DNA of 64,000 bases from Streptomyces sp. CB01580 (GCF_001905795.1 NZ_LIXJ01000005.1:241239-305238), one strand, 5' to 3'; positions 23,926 through 33,062 are shown, counted from the first letter of the stretch. Program-made: numbers and translations. The notes: a model not told the origin generated them from the letters alone.

Positions 23926-24498
23926 CTACCGGTCGTACCGGCGGAGCGTGTGACGGTAACGGAGTTCGGTGAGCGTGACGTCGTCGTACACGTCATCCTG
24001 GGTCCCGCCGTCGGCCCGGTAGCCGGATCGTTCGTAGAAGCGGCGGGCCCGTCGGTTGTCCTCCAGGACCCACAGGACCACGGTCGGGAATCCCGGGCCC
24101 TGCTCACCCAGGCTCATACGCGCATGGGTCTCGGCGAGCAGCGCCCGGCCGGCTCCGTGGCCGATCAGGTCGGGTCGGACGTAGAGGGCATGGATCTCAC
24201 CGACCGCCTCCTCCCACCCGCTCGTCTCCTCCCGCCCCGCGGCGGACGGCCGCCCCCGGTACGGACCGAAGCAGATCCACCCCACGGGTACGTCGGCGGC
24301 GTCGACGGCAACGAGGTCCGTCGACCGCCGCCGCGGATGGGCGAACCATTTCCGCCGCTGTTCGGCGTCGTCCTCCACCGTCATCGTGTCCAGAGAGGCG
24401 CGGGGAACGATGCCCGCGTACGCGTGCTGCCAGCCCCGTACCCGTATCGCGGAGACGGCGTCGATGTCGGCTTCGTTCATCTCTCGCACCTGGAACAT
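23926..24498 (-). CDS. GNAT family N-acetyltransferase
   Basis: 190 residues, beginning MFQVREMNEADIDAVSAIR. The acetyl-CoA pocket is in LYVRPDLIGHGAGRALL, followed by WVLEDNRRARRFYERSGY, the classic GNAT motif A/B pair. No substrate hint comes from neighbours, and no strong Shine-Dalgarno was seen (GGTGGCG only). Confidence 0.88.
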   Translation of the reverse strand: MFQVREMNEADIDAVSAIRVRGWQHAYAGIVPRASLDTMTVEDDAEQRRKWFAHPRRRSTDLVAVDAADVPVGWICFGPYRGRPSAAGREETSGWEEAVGEIHALYVRPDLIGHGAGRALLAETHARMSLGEQGPGFPTVVLWVLEDNRRARRFYERSGYRADGGTQDDVYDDVTLTELRYRHTLRRYDR

Positions 24499-24822
24499 CG
24501 CGCCACCGTATGCGAAGATCCCCCGCGCCGATAACCGCTTTCGCGCACGACGTTCTCGACCCGACCGGAACGAACTCCGCACCAACCGGGCCGACGTGCC
24601 CGCTCGCAGGAGGGCGGGTATGTCACGTGCGTCCTCCCCGCCCTCACTACTGCGGGCATGCCAACCGTCCTCACTCTTTCGGCGATTCGACCGACCGCTC
24701 GAAGCCGCACACACGCGCGGCGCGCGTCGAATCGGGCACGCCAGAACGCCGTCAGGCTCGTACCGGACAGCGGCGTCCACGACAACCGCGTGTCAACTTG
24801 ACCCGGCCCTGAAGGACCGGGC
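24499..24822. other. intergenic before the broken LysR gene
   Basis: 324 bases without a supported gene. It ends in an imperfect GC hairpin (CCCGG at 24802-24806 with CCGGG at 24817-24821) that abuts the point where the LysR-like reading begins, so the junction may be an old rearrangement end. Confidence 0.4.
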
Positions 24823-25578
24823 TTGGAGGTAGTGCCCGGCTGGCTGCTGGGGTGGACTCCTCCGTCCAGACACCTCTATGGGGTGGCAGGGACGCGTGAC
24901 TCACGCCCCGCATTCCACACGCTCTCGCCACGGGTGGCGATGCGGGCCGCCCTTCTGGCTGGTGAACTGGACATGGCCCTGCTCGGGCAGACCTGGAACG
25001 AGTCCTCCCCCGGACTCTCCCTCCAGACCGTGATCGACGAGCCGCTGGCCGCCGCCGTCGCCCCGGATGACCCGCTCCTCACCCGCGCCGTGCGGACCGT
25101 TCACGCCGACCACGGCGACCACATCGACCGCGGCCCTCACGTCGACCGCAGCCCTCACGTCGCCCACGCCGATGATGTCGATGGCCCCCTTCACGCCCAT
25201 GACGCCGTTCACGCGGATGTCCCTCTGGCCGAGCTGCGCGATCGGCCGCTAATCTGCCTGCCGTCCGGTACCGGCGTGCGCTCGGTGCTCGAACGCGCCT
25301 GTGCGCAGCAGGGGTTCCGGCCCCGGGTGGCCTTCGAGGCGGCATCTCCGTACGTTCTGGCGCAGCTCGCCGCCCGGGGTCTCGGTGTCGCCGTGCTGCC
25401 GGCCGACGAGGAATCGGTCCCCGACGGTCCCTTGCGCACGCTGCGGATCGTCCGGCCCCGGCTGCGCGGCCGGGTCGCTCTCGCCTGGCAGTCCACCGGA
25501 CCCGCGAGTCCTGCGGCGCGGGCGCTCCTCGACCGCCTGCGCGACGCGTTGCCGACGCCACCCGGGCGACAGCCGTGA
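24823..25578 (+). pseudogene. LysR-type regulator lacking its DNA-binding domain
   Basis: The frame gives about 240 residues of the LysR effector-binding domain only: LSPRVAMRAALLAGELDMALLG, then VIDEPLAAAVAPDDPLL and ICLPSGTGVRSVLERACAQQ, with LAARGLGVAVLPADE near the end. The helix-turn-helix and linker helix are gone. Between the two lobes sits a His/Asp-rich insertion (about 25110-25215) made from near-repeats of CCTCACGTCGACCGC. Missing DNA-binding part plus insertion point to a decayed gene. Confidence 0.7.
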
Positions 25579-25592
25579 CGTCTGAACAGGGT

Positions 25593-25622
25593 GCCCGGCG
25601 TACGCGCCGCGGTACGCCGGGC
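25593..25622. terminator. hairpin terminator
   Basis: GCCCGGCGTAC (25593-25603) pairs perfectly with GTACGCCGGGC (25612-25622). It lies 15 bases after the LysR remnant and also downstream of the convergent gene at 25697. Confidence 0.75.
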
Positions 25623-25696
25623 GCCCCGGCGCGTTTCCCGGGCACCAACGCCCCTCCCGCCGTACAGGGCGCGGTCATCGACCAGGCAGGACGTGG

Positions 25697-26410
25697 TCAG
25701 CGGCCATGCAGCCAGATACGCAGCGGACCGATTGGCTCGAAGCCATGACGGACGGCTGTCGCCAGATCGTCGCCCTGCTCGTAGCCGACCACCGGCAGGG
25801 CGGGGAACAGCTCCGTGACCGCATCCAGCACGACCGGCCAGGCCGTGTCGGGGCCGCCGTCCAGCGCGAAGACGTTGGAGATTCCGACCGCTCGGTCACT
25901 GCGGCTCGCCACCGCCCCGGCGACCACGCGGCCATCGGTGGAACGCCCGGCGAGCACGAAGGAGGCCCGGTCGTCGAGAAGTTCGGGCCAGAAGAGGCCC
26001 GCGTCGCCGCCCCCGACGTCCCAGGCGAGCGCCCAGGTACGCAGCGTGTCCGGGTCGCCCGCCACGTCCCAGGAGAGCCCCGCCGCGGGGGCCGGCGCAC
26101 TTGCCGGGCGGTGGATCCACTGCGCCTCGAACAGCACCTGGAAGCCGAACTCCGCCAGGTCGAGGTCGGCGAAACTGTCCTTGACGCAGGCACCGGGTGC
26201 GCCGGTGTCGATCCGGGCCGCCAACGCGGCCGGGTCGGCGCCCGGCACCAGCGTCACCGCATCGGGGTAGTAGGGCGGCGTGCGGGACGGGGCAGCCCAG
26301 GCCTGTGCTCCGAACTCGCCCACCACGCCGTGCGACCGGCTCATCGCCGCGCACCAGTCGGCGTTGTTGCGGGCGGCGGTCCGGACCAGAAGCTGTTTGG
26401 AAGTCGTCAC
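25697..26410 (-). CDS. GNAT-fold-like hypothetical protein
   Basis: 237 residues from a GTG start. An opening LLVRTAARNNADWCAAM and the central AGLSWDVAGDPDTLRTW and FVLAGRSTDGRVVAGAVASRS are typical of Streptomyces proteins with an acetyltransferase-like C-terminal half. GISNVFALDGG and VVGYEQGDDLATAVRHGF sit where GNAT motif A/B would be, but the acetyl-CoA-binding Gly/Arg loop is weak. An enzymatic role is uncertain. Confidence 0.75.
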   Translation of the reverse strand: MTTSKQLLVRTAARNNADWCAAMSRSHGVVGEFGAQAWAAPSRTPPYYPDAVTLVPGADPAALAARIDTGAPGACVKDSFADLDLAEFGFQVLFEAQWIHRPASAPAPAAGLSWDVAGDPDTLRTWALAWDVGGGDAGLFWPELLDDRASFVLAGRSTDGRVVAGAVASRSDRAVGISNVFALDGGPDTAWPVVLDAVTELFPALPVVGYEQGDDLATAVRHGFEPIGPLRIWLHGR

Positions 26411-26699
26411 AAGTACGGATCATGACCATTCCGGTCTGGCGTGTCGACCCCGGTCCGGCCCGTCGACCCCGTGCGCGTGCCGGGACGCGCCGCCATCGGG
26501 CCTGCTCATCGGGCCTGCCCGGGGCGACCGCCCCTGGCTGTTACACAGCTGAGTGAATGCCCTGATGTGCCTGACACGGTGTCGAGACCCGCCGGAAGGG
26601 CTTCCGGCCCAGGATCGGGGCCGGAAGGGACGGCCGGGTGCCGGTCCCGTACGAGCCCGCCGGGGCTGTGCCCGGTGGCATACGAAAGTAGGTGTCCTC

Positions 26700-27539
26700 T
26701 TGCGCAAGTCGATGAGCCGACAGGCGGTCACCGCCCTCGCGGGTGCCGGTGCGTTCGGAATCGTGTGTACCGCCGCGCCGCCCGCCTCGGCGATCGTAGG
26801 CGGAGATCCGGTCGCGGACGGCAAACGGCCCTTCGTCGTGCAGATCGAACAACAGGATGACGACGGGGCATGGTCGCACTTCTGCGGTGGAGCTCTCATC
26901 GACAGCCGGGTCGTCGCCACGGCGGCGCACTGCACGAAGTTCGTCGTGCAGGGCAAGGTCAAGATCCGGCTCGTCATGGGGCGGGCCGATTCGAGTACGC
27001 CCGGCGGAACGGTGGTGACCGGTGATCACTTCTCCGTCTACAGCCACCCCGAATTCTCGACACTGACCAACACGGACCTGGGCCTCATCGTGCTCGACAA
27101 TGCCGCCGACCAGGCGAGCGCGGCCCTTGCCCCGTTGCGAACGAAGCTGCAGCCGGGTCGCCTCGTGCGCGCCGCCGGCTGGGGGCGTACCGACCTCTCC
27201 GATCCGGACAAACCATCGCGCCTGCGCGAAGCGAGGCTTCCCGTCACCGAGTTCGACACCGAAGGAGGCACCTGGGACAAGCAGTTCATCTGCGCGGGCA
27301 CGGCGGCAACGCGGGTCGCACCTGGCGACAGCGGCGGGCCGCTGTTCGATCCGAGCACATCCGGCTCCGACAAGGCTGTCGTGTACGGACTGGTGACCGG
27401 GGAAACGAACACCTGCCAGGGGCTCTTCACCAACCTGGCCGACCCGACGATCTGGAAGCCCTTCCGGAAACCGCTCGCTTCCCATGGGCTCTTGCACGTC
27501 GTCCCGACCAACGCCGGCCACCCCGCCGAAGCAGCCTGA
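26700..27539 (+). CDS. secreted trypsin-like serine protease (S1)
   Basis: 279 residues from a TTG start that has AGGTG eight bases before it. The signal peptide ends PASA and is followed directly by IVGGDPVADGKRPF, so cleavage by signal peptidase alone would give the mature IVGG N-terminus with no propeptide. The triad is visible: His in TAAHC, Asp in NTDLGLIVL, Ser in APGDSGGPLF. Cys pairs fit a chymotrypsin fold. Primary specificity cannot be told safely, because the residue before GDSGG is unusual (VAPGDSGG). Confidence 0.9.
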   Translation: MRKSMSRQAVTALAGAGAFGIVCTAAPPASAIVGGDPVADGKRPFVVQIEQQDDDGAWSHFCGGALIDSRVVATAAHCTKFVVQGKVKIRLVMGRADSSTPGGTVVTGDHFSVYSHPEFSTLTNTDLGLIVLDNAADQASAALAPLRTKLQPGRLVRAAGWGRTDLSDPDKPSRLREARLPVTEFDTEGGTWDKQFICAGTAATRVAPGDSGGPLFDPSTSGSDKAVVYGLVTGETNTCQGLFTNLADPTIWKPFRKPLASHGLLHVVPTNAGHPAEAA

Positions 27540-27629
27540 AACCGCACCCCATCCAGTCGACAACGCGGCGAGCAATGCGGAAGCGTCCCTGCTCGACCGA
27601 AGACCTCAGGGGCGACCCCGGAGAGGTCG

Positions 27630-28172
27630 TCACCACCGTCGGTGCACAGTTGCCTTGGCGCCGGTCACCAGGCTTGCCGGCGGAACGTCATCGGCCACGA
27701 CCGCACCGGCGGCGACCACCGCATCACGGCCTATGCTGACACCGGGCAGGATCGTGGCACCGGCGCCGATCCACACGTTCTCCGCCACGTCGATGGGCGC
27801 GCCGGTGAGGTACAGCCGCCGCTCCTCGGGATCGACCGGGTGGCCGCTGGTGATGAACGTGACCTTCGGGCCGATCATCACGCGCTCGCCGATCCGGATA
27901 CCGGCGTAGTCCAGGAACGTGCAGTTCTGGTTGATGAACACGCGCTCGGCGAGATCGAGGTGCAGACCGTGGTCCGTGTAGAAGGGCGGATAGATCGTGA
28001 CTCTCGGCGGCAGCGGCTTGCCGAGGATCTGTTCGAAAAGCTCCGCCTTGCCTGCTTCGTCCTCGAAGGGCAGGACGTTCAGGCGGGAGGTGAGCTCGGT
28101 GACGCGCAGAACCCTCTCGGCCATGGCCTGGAACTCGGCGCTGTGAATGCGCATGAGACGGTCGCTGGACAT
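27630..28172 (-). CDS. hexapeptide-repeat O-acetyltransferase (maltose/NodL type)
   Basis: 180 residues with AAAGGGG before the ATG. The N-terminal helical Mac domain (MAERVLRVTELTSRLNVLPF) is followed by left-handed beta-helix hexapeptides: FINQNCTFLDYAGIRIGERV, then VTFITSGHPVDP with the catalytic His, and VWIGAGATILPGVSIGRDAV. It acetylates sugars or related acceptors with acetyl-CoA. The divergence is normal for Streptomyces homologues. It lies downstream of and on the same strand as the LysR gene. Confidence 0.9.
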   Translation of the reverse strand: MSSDRLMRIHSAEFQAMAERVLRVTELTSRLNVLPFEDEAGKAELFEQILGKPLPPRVTIYPPFYTDHGLHLDLAERVFINQNCTFLDYAGIRIGERVMIGPKVTFITSGHPVDPEERRLYLTGAPIDVAENVWIGAGATILPGVSIGRDAVVAAGAVVADDVPPASLVTGAKATVHRRW

Positions 28173-28260
28173 GCCATGCCCCTTTGCTGGTGTACTGGTG
28201 ACTGGATAGGACTCACGAGGCGCTGGTGGAGACTGCCTTCGGCAGCCGGTCGAGGTCGAG

Positions 28261-29247
28261 TCACCCTTGCCGGGGTTGGGCCCCGTGAGCATTCGCGATG
28301 CAGCTGTCGACGCGCTGTGGCGTCGTTGCCCAGGACGGGAGCCAGACCGCCCCGGGGAGCCTTGGCAGGGTTCCGAGGTGGGTGATGATCCGACGGAGTT
28401 CTGGGTGCGGATTCGTTCTGGGGAGGATGAGCGAGAGCGGGTATGCGAGGGTCGGGTTCACGACAGGGATGCGGCGCAGGTCGTGGTTCGTCGGCCAGAT
28501 GTACCGGTCGCGTGCCCCGACGAGAGTGGCCACGTCCGACGAGTCCGTGAGGGTGTCCAGGAGTACTTCGTCTCCGAAGTGCGGGCCTGCCGCGTCGATG
28601 CGCAGGTCGAAGTCGGTGGCGAGCTGATCGTAGAACTCTGCCCATTCGCTTCGGGGGGCGATGCCTGGCACCCAGATCCGGTGCTTGCGCAGCTGCGCTG
28701 GTGTCAGTCTTCGCGCGGAGGCGAGCGGATGTCTCGGGCCGACGAGGAGTTCCAGCGGGGAGTCGAACGCGTGGATCATCCGCACGTCGGGCGGCAGTAC
28801 GGCCGGGTCGGTGACGGTACGGAACGAGGCGTCGATATCGCCCGTTTCGACGGCGGCGACCGCCACGCGTGGGTCGTCGACCCTGAGGGTCACCACGTCG
28901 AGCTCGGTTTCGGGATGCGACCGCCAATAGTCGTGCAGCACAACGGCCTGCGCGCTTCGCAGGCCGAGAACGTCGATCCGCAGGGCCCGGGAGCCCGGCC
29001 TGACCGCGGTGACGGCACGGTCGACACCCGCGACGATGCTCCGCGCATGGGGGAGAAACGCCTGACCATCGAGTGTCAGATCAACCCCTCGGGCGGTACG
29101 TGCGAACAGACGGACTTCCAGCTCGCGCTCCAACGCGGCGATCCGTTTGGAAACCGCCTGCTGTGTCACGCCCAGCTCATCGGCCGCATGCTGGAACTGC
29201 CCGAGCTCGGCCGCCCGGACGAACGATCGCAATGCCTCGGTGTCCAC
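28261..29247 (-). CDS. LysR-family transcriptional regulator
   Basis: 328 residues from a GTG with AAGGTG five bases upstream. The helix-turn-helix is FVRAAELGQFQHAADELGVT, then QQAVSKRIAALERELEVRLF. The effector-binding domain follows, with DIDASFRTVTDPAV and SPLELLVGPRHPL. It precedes the acetyltransferase gene by 88 bases on the same strand, so it may control it, although the usual LysR arrangement is divergent. Confidence 0.92.
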   Translation of the reverse strand: MDTEALRSFVRAAELGQFQHAADELGVTQQAVSKRIAALERELEVRLFARTARGVDLTLDGQAFLPHARSIVAGVDRAVTAVRPGSRALRIDVLGLRSAQAVVLHDYWRSHPETELDVVTLRVDDPRVAVAAVETGDIDASFRTVTDPAVLPPDVRMIHAFDSPLELLVGPRHPLASARRLTPAQLRKHRIWVPGIAPRSEWAEFYDQLATDFDLRIDAAGPHFGDEVLLDTLTDSSDVATLVGARDRYIWPTNHDLRRIPVVNPTLAYPLSLILPRTNPHPELRRIITHLGTLPRLPGAVWLPSWATTPQRVDSCIANAHGAQPRQG

Positions 29248-29499
29248 TGGTTCACCTTAGGCGCGCCCAACCAATCGTTGTGACTCGCCAAGGATCGGTT
29301 GTTGGATGACGCTCCGGCGCGGCTGTTGTGTTCCGAGCGTCCAAACCGTCGGTTGTCGCGAGAAGCCTTGTGCGCTGCCGCACCCGCCGTGTCGCGCGTG
29401 TTGCCACGGAAATGGGCTCTCGCGCCACCGCGTCGAAATGTGTGAACCGCTACCGCCGCTACGGCGAGCCCCCTGCCCGTGCCCAGCGGTGCCGCACTC

Positions 29500-29876
29500 C
29501 GAGACACCTGCTGGCGCCGGGGCGGCCGTAAACACCTGCTTCTCCGATGAGGATGCCCACGAGGGCACGCTGCACCGCAACGCCGCGCGCGGCGCAGGGT
29601 CGCGGCGTCCGGGGCCGGCTGGTAGGCGTCATGGAAACGGTCGGCGGCACCGTCCGACAGCAGATTCCAAGCGGCGGCGAGGGAGGGCAGCCAGGCGTGC
29701 TCCTTGCGCAGCAGCGCGTCCGCGGACTCCGTCGCCCAGGGCAACCGGACGGCGAGGTCGTCGCCGAGCCGGCACAGCCGGTTGTCCCAGCCATGCGCGC
29801 CGAGCCTCACGGAGTGATCCCTCGGACCCCGCGCCCAACTCGGCGCGAGCGTCAGCAACATCCTGGCCTCGTACAT
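29500..29876 (-). pseudogene. aminoglycoside-phosphotransferase-like gene, broken
   Basis: The start reads MYEARMLLTLAPSWARGP, then GWDNRLCRLGDDLAVRLPW with the APH-type N-lobe pattern and ALLRKEHAWLPSLA. The middle (catalytic loop and Brenner motif) is deleted. The C-terminal ARGVAVQRALVGILIGEAGV is found in another frame, showing a frameshift. The 5' end abuts a MITE, which may have removed the first residues and the promoter. It cannot encode an active kinase. Confidence 0.7.
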
Positions 29877-30081
29877 CTAGTGCCGCTCCCGGCAACGTTT
29901 GCCCCGTCGCACCGCCCAGCACGCACGCTCGCAGCGTTGGCCGAAAGCCCACGTAGCCCTTCCCCAAGCTCTCGACTTCGTTCGAGCAGGGGAGACCCCA
30001 TCCGAGGGCTTTTGGCCGCCTTGCGATCGCACGCACCGGACGCCGCTCCTTCCGGGCAAACCTTGCCGGTCACGGCACTAG
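29877..30081. mobile_element. MITE with imperfect terminal inverted repeats
   Basis: A 197-bp body (29881-30077) is bounded by CTAG on both sides, a likely 4-bp target duplication. The ends read inward as TGCCGctcCCGGCAAcGTTTGCCC and TGCCGtgaCCGGCAAgGTTTGCCC, and similarity continues for about 70 bases (CGCACG..CGCAGCG, GGCCGAAAGCCC). No transposase is inside. Size, inverted repeats and target duplication fit a MITE mobilised by an IS5-like transposase elsewhere; the family name is inferred. Confidence 0.75.
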
Positions 30082-30470
30082 GGCTTGTGGTCCGGCACTG
30101 GCTCGGGCAGTCCTGCGTACCAGCCCTGGACGGCCAGCCAGAATCCGGCCAGCACTATGGCAACGAGCGCGACGCGGCCTACGTACCCGGCAACGGACGG
30201 CCCGATTATCCATCGCCGGGGCAGCAACCACGCTGACAGAGCGGCTACGACTCCGACGAGAACGGTCAGCGGAAGCTCCGCGTACAGCACGCTCCAGTCC
30301 GGCCCTGCTTCGAATCCGGCGCGCGCCCGGAGTTCGGCATCTGCCGCCCATCCCAGCAGCCCGACAAATCCACCGGTCAAGGCCACCCCGGTACCACTCA
30401 GCGCTTCCACTCGTTCCCTCATGATCACTGTGACGCCGGCTACTTCGTGGGGGTTCCCGAAGAACCGCAT
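30078..30470 (-). CDS. small membrane protein
   Basis: 130 residues from an ATG at 30470; an in-frame GTG at 30545 is possible but neither has a good Shine-Dalgarno. Three hydrophobic segments are visible (VALTGGFVGLLGWAA, LPLTVLVGVVAALSAWLL, VGRVALVAIVLAGFWLAV). The stop codon is the TAG within the CTAG duplicated by the MITE, so the insertion preserved the gene. No family is recognised. Confidence 0.65.
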   Translation of the reverse strand: MRFFGNPHEVAGVTVIMRERVEALSGTGVALTGGFVGLLGWAADAELRARAGFEAGPDWSVLYAELPLTVLVGVVAALSAWLLPRRWIIGPSVAGYVGRVALVAIVLAGFWLAVQGWYAGLPEPVPDHKP

Positions 30471-30539
30471 GATTCCGTAGCGGACGGCGCGTTTGTTGTA
30501 CCTGGTGGCGACGCGCGGTGGCGCTCGAGGCGGTTGATC

Positions 30540-30807
30540 CCGCACCCGACCGCGGTCCCAGGTGATCAGGCCCTTGGCGTCGGCCGGTGCCGGTCCAGAG
30601 GAGCCACAGGTCGTGTGTGGCTGGTGGTTGGACTGCCCAGAGGCGTGCGGCGTGCTGGGTGTGTTGTGCGTCGTGTTCGCCGAGTTCGCACAGGGCGTGG
30701 CCGTCCATGCCGGTGTCGGGTGGGTTGTCGGGTCCGCCGGGCATGGTGGTGAGGGCGACGAGAGCTTGTATTTCGTGAATGTTGGTGAGGGCGGTGCATT
30801 GCAGCAT
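30540..30807 (-). pseudogene. hypothetical gene with a probable frameshift
   Basis: Starts at an ATG with GGAGGAG eleven to five bases before it and reads MLQCTALTNIHEIQALVALT, then TMPGGPDNPPDTGMDGHALC and LWAVQPPATHDLWLLWTGTG, a pattern I associate with small Streptomyces proteins of unknown function. After WTGTG the frame turns basic and low-complexity and runs on without a stop through the next gene. A shifted frame (ADAKGLITWDRGRV) looks more natural there, so a one-base frameshift near 30600 is likely. Confidence 0.5.
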
Positions 30808-30865
30808 GTCGGTTCTCCTCCGTGGTGGTGCTGGAGGGCGGGGCGGTACGGGCTCTGCTGGGCGG

Positions 30866-31471
30866 TCATGGGAGTGGGGTGACGGTGACGTTGTGCAGTT
30901 CGCGGTGGAGGCGGGAGGCGAGCATGCCGGGGAGGCGGGGTTCGCCGTAGGGGGCGAGGACGTCGTTGTCGGAGGTGTGCCATCCGGTGTCGGTGAGTTG
31001 GTAGAGGGTGCCGGAGACCCCGTGGAGGCGGGGTTTGCGTACGCGTAGTACGGCGTGCTCGGTCCGGCGCAGGAAGGGGCATTGGTGGAGGGAGATGTGG
31101 GCGTGTTCGGTGCACAGGGGTGGCATGGAGGTGATGGAGCGTTCGGGCCAGGTCGGGGGTGAGTCGGGGCGGCGCCAGTCGAGGAACAGCCAGCCCTGTT
31201 CGTTCCGGTCGGCGGGGGTGCCGCAGATCTGGCAGAGCATGTTTTCCATGCAGGTGCGCTGGCGGTGGACGTGCATGCGGTTGTACTGCACGCGTCCGGT
31301 GGTGGATTGGTCCATGCGTACCCACAGGTTGCCGTGGTGGTCTCGGTCCCCCGGTCGTGGGTGGCGGTAGGCGAGCCGGGGCCCGCTCCGGGCGAACTCG
31401 ATGGTCAACTCGGCTTCGCGTACGGGCTGTTCGGTGGTGCGCGAGGCGACGTACGGCGTCAGGAGGGGCAT
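30866..31471 (-). CDS. hypothetical protein with two Cys pairs
   Basis: 201 residues from an ATG at 31471. It contains ARSGPRLAYRHPRPGDRD, LWVRMDQ, MENMLCQICGTPADRNEQGW with a CxxC, PPLCTEHAHISLHQCPFL with a Cys/His cluster, and a C-terminal LYQLTDTGWH. The CQIC and C-HAH-C spacing fits one structural zinc site. Its stop lies 58 bases before the next gene, so both are probably one transcript. The function is unknown. Confidence 0.7.
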   Translation of the reverse strand: MPLLTPYVASRTTEQPVREAELTIEFARSGPRLAYRHPRPGDRDHHGNLWVRMDQSTTGRVQYNRMHVHRQRTCMENMLCQICGTPADRNEQGWLFLDWRRPDSPPTWPERSITSMPPLCTEHAHISLHQCPFLRRTEHAVLRVRKPRLHGVSGTLYQLTDTGWHTSDNDVLAPYGEPRLPGMLASRLHRELHNVTVTPLP

Positions 31472-31830
31472 GAGGGCGCTTCCCTTTTCGGCAGGCGGGG
31501 CGAGGGCGATGGGGAGGGAGGAGGTGGCACGGGCTGTGCCGGTGACGTGAGGGGGTACGCGGCCATCAGCGCACGAAGCGCGGGTGCGGGTGCGGGCGCA
31601 GGCGCGGTCGCGGTCGCGGGGGCAGACGTGGGCACGGGTGTGGGCGCGGGCCGTCACACGTATGGGGGAATCCGTGGGGTGCCCGGTTCCGGGTCCAGTC
31701 CGTTCGCGATCCGTGCGGCCTGGCCGTGGTGCCACCGGAGGGCGAGCCGAGGCGTCGTGGCGAGGGTTGCGCCGAACCGGACGGCCGTGCGGCCGTCACC
31801 CGCGTGTGCTGCGGAGGGGGAACGGTCCTG
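31472..31830. other. low-complexity intergenic stretch
   Basis: 359 bases. The part 31575-31660 is a run of GCGGGTGCGGG / GCGGTCGC-type simple repeats. No start, ribosome binding site or protein pattern I would support was found on either strand. Confidence 0.45.
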
Positions 31831-32118
31831 TCACAGCAGCTCACCACGGCTGCGTCGGTTGGCGCGGGTGAGCTCGGCGCGCAGCCGCTGTATCGGGTCG
31901 GCCGGCCGCACGTCCTCGGGGGCGGCGGTCCACTCGACCCCGCCACCGACGGGGCGCAAGGACCACTTCCCGCACCACTCACCGCGGAACTCACCGACCC
32001 GGTCCTGTGATAGGTCCACCATGAGCGTGCCGGGGGCTGGGGCCGAAGCCGGGGACGGAACCGAGGCCGGGGCGTGCGGGGGTTCCTGTTGGTTCGAGGC
32101 GCCGTTCTTCGCGAACAC
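31831..32118 (-). CDS. small Streptomyces-type hypothetical protein
   Basis: 95 residues from a GTG with GGAGAGGAG upstream. After a Pro/Ala-rich N-terminus comes a compact conserved-looking part: VDLSQDRVGEFRGEWCGKWS, then LRPVGGGVEWTAAPEDV and LRAELTRANRRSRG. I recall similar proteins beside XRE/DUF397 pairs in Streptomyces. It is divergent from such a pair here, sharing about 107 bases of promoter region. Confidence 0.75.
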   Translation of the reverse strand: MFAKNGASNQQEPPHAPASVPSPASAPAPGTLMVDLSQDRVGEFRGEWCGKWSLRPVGGGVEWTAAPEDVRPADPIQRLRAELTRANRRSRGELL

Positions 32119-32225
32119 GGGCCACTCCTCTCCGTAGTGACTCCACTACCAAGGCGGCCCAGCGTGACCTAGCGTCTGGAACGCTTCAACTTGTTGAGCA
32201 AGAACGGAAAGCTGGTGAAAGGCCG

Positions 32226-33062
32226 TTGAACCGCAAGGAGTTGGACCCCGAGAGCAGTCCGGAGGCTGCTTTTGGCGCGCGTATCCGCAGCTTGCGAGAG
32301 GCTCGTGGCTGGAAGCAGGAAGAACTGGCCGGGGAGATGGGGTACTCCGGCACGCATGTCTCCGCCGTTGAAACTGGTCGCAAGATGCCGACTCTTCGCT
32401 TCTCGCGCAGCGCAGACCGCGTCTTCGGAACCGGTGACACAGCCGACACGTTCGAGCGTCAGTGGCGCGAGATCCGGCACGGTTCACTGCTGGAGGGCTT
32501 CCCGCAGTACGTGGGGCATGAAGGACGCGCTGTAGAGATCCGGTTGTACGAAATCGGCATCATCCCCGGGCTGTTACAGACGCCCGAGTACGCCAGGGTC
32601 CTCGCGGACAGTGCCGTACGGCGTGGGGCGATCAGTCCCGAGCAGGCGACCGAACGGGTCTCGTTCCTGGCGGAGCGGCAGGCGGCTCTGGTGCGCTCCC
32701 GCCCGCCCATGATGCTGGTGGTGATGGACGAGAGCTGCATCCGCAGGCGGGTCGGCGGAGATGAGGTCATGGACGCGCAGTTGGAGCGACTGACGGAGTT
32801 CGCCGAGCAGCCGAACACCGTGGTCCAGGTCGCTCCCTACGACATAGGGGAACGTCGCCCATTCAACCTGCCCATGAACCTGTTGACCTTGTCCGACCTG
32901 TCCGTGATTGCGTACGCCGAATCCCAGATTCGGGGCCACTTGGAGCGCGAGACGACCTCCGTACTCCCCCTGTTGACGGCCTACCATCAACTACAGGCCG
33001 AGGCGCTGTCCCAGGCGGAATCCGTATCCGTGATCAACGAGGCACGAAAGGTCATCCCGTGA
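32226..33062 (+). CDS. XRE-family regulator with DUF5753 domain
   Basis: 278 residues from a TTG start. The helix-turn-helix is RIRSLREARGWKQEELAGEM, then GYSGTHVSAVETGRKMPT. The DUF5753 domain follows with ARAVEIRLYEIGIIPGLLQT-like sequence, PEYARVLADSAVRR and VQVAPYDIGERRPFNLPMNL. Streptomyces genomes hold dozens of these, each paired with a DUF397 protein. They affect differentiation and antibiotic production; no specific target can be named. The stop overlaps the DUF397 start. Confidence 0.93.
   Translation: MNRKELDPESSPEAAFGARIRSLREARGWKQEELAGEMGYSGTHVSAVETGRKMPTLRFSRSADRVFGTGDTADTFERQWREIRHGSLLEGFPQYVGHEGRAVEIRLYEIGIIPGLLQTPEYARVLADSAVRRGAISPEQATERVSFLAERQAALVRSRPPMMLVVMDESCIRRRVGGDEVMDAQLERLTEFAEQPNTVVQVAPYDIGERRPFNLPMNLLTLSDLSVIAYAESQIRGHLERETTSVLPLLTAYHQLQAEALSQAESVSVINEARKVIP

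Noticed and set aside
24802..24821. IS200/IS605 end hairpin
   Set aside because: The hairpin is imperfect and no transposase or TnpB fragment accompanies it; orientation does not fit with the LysR truncation.
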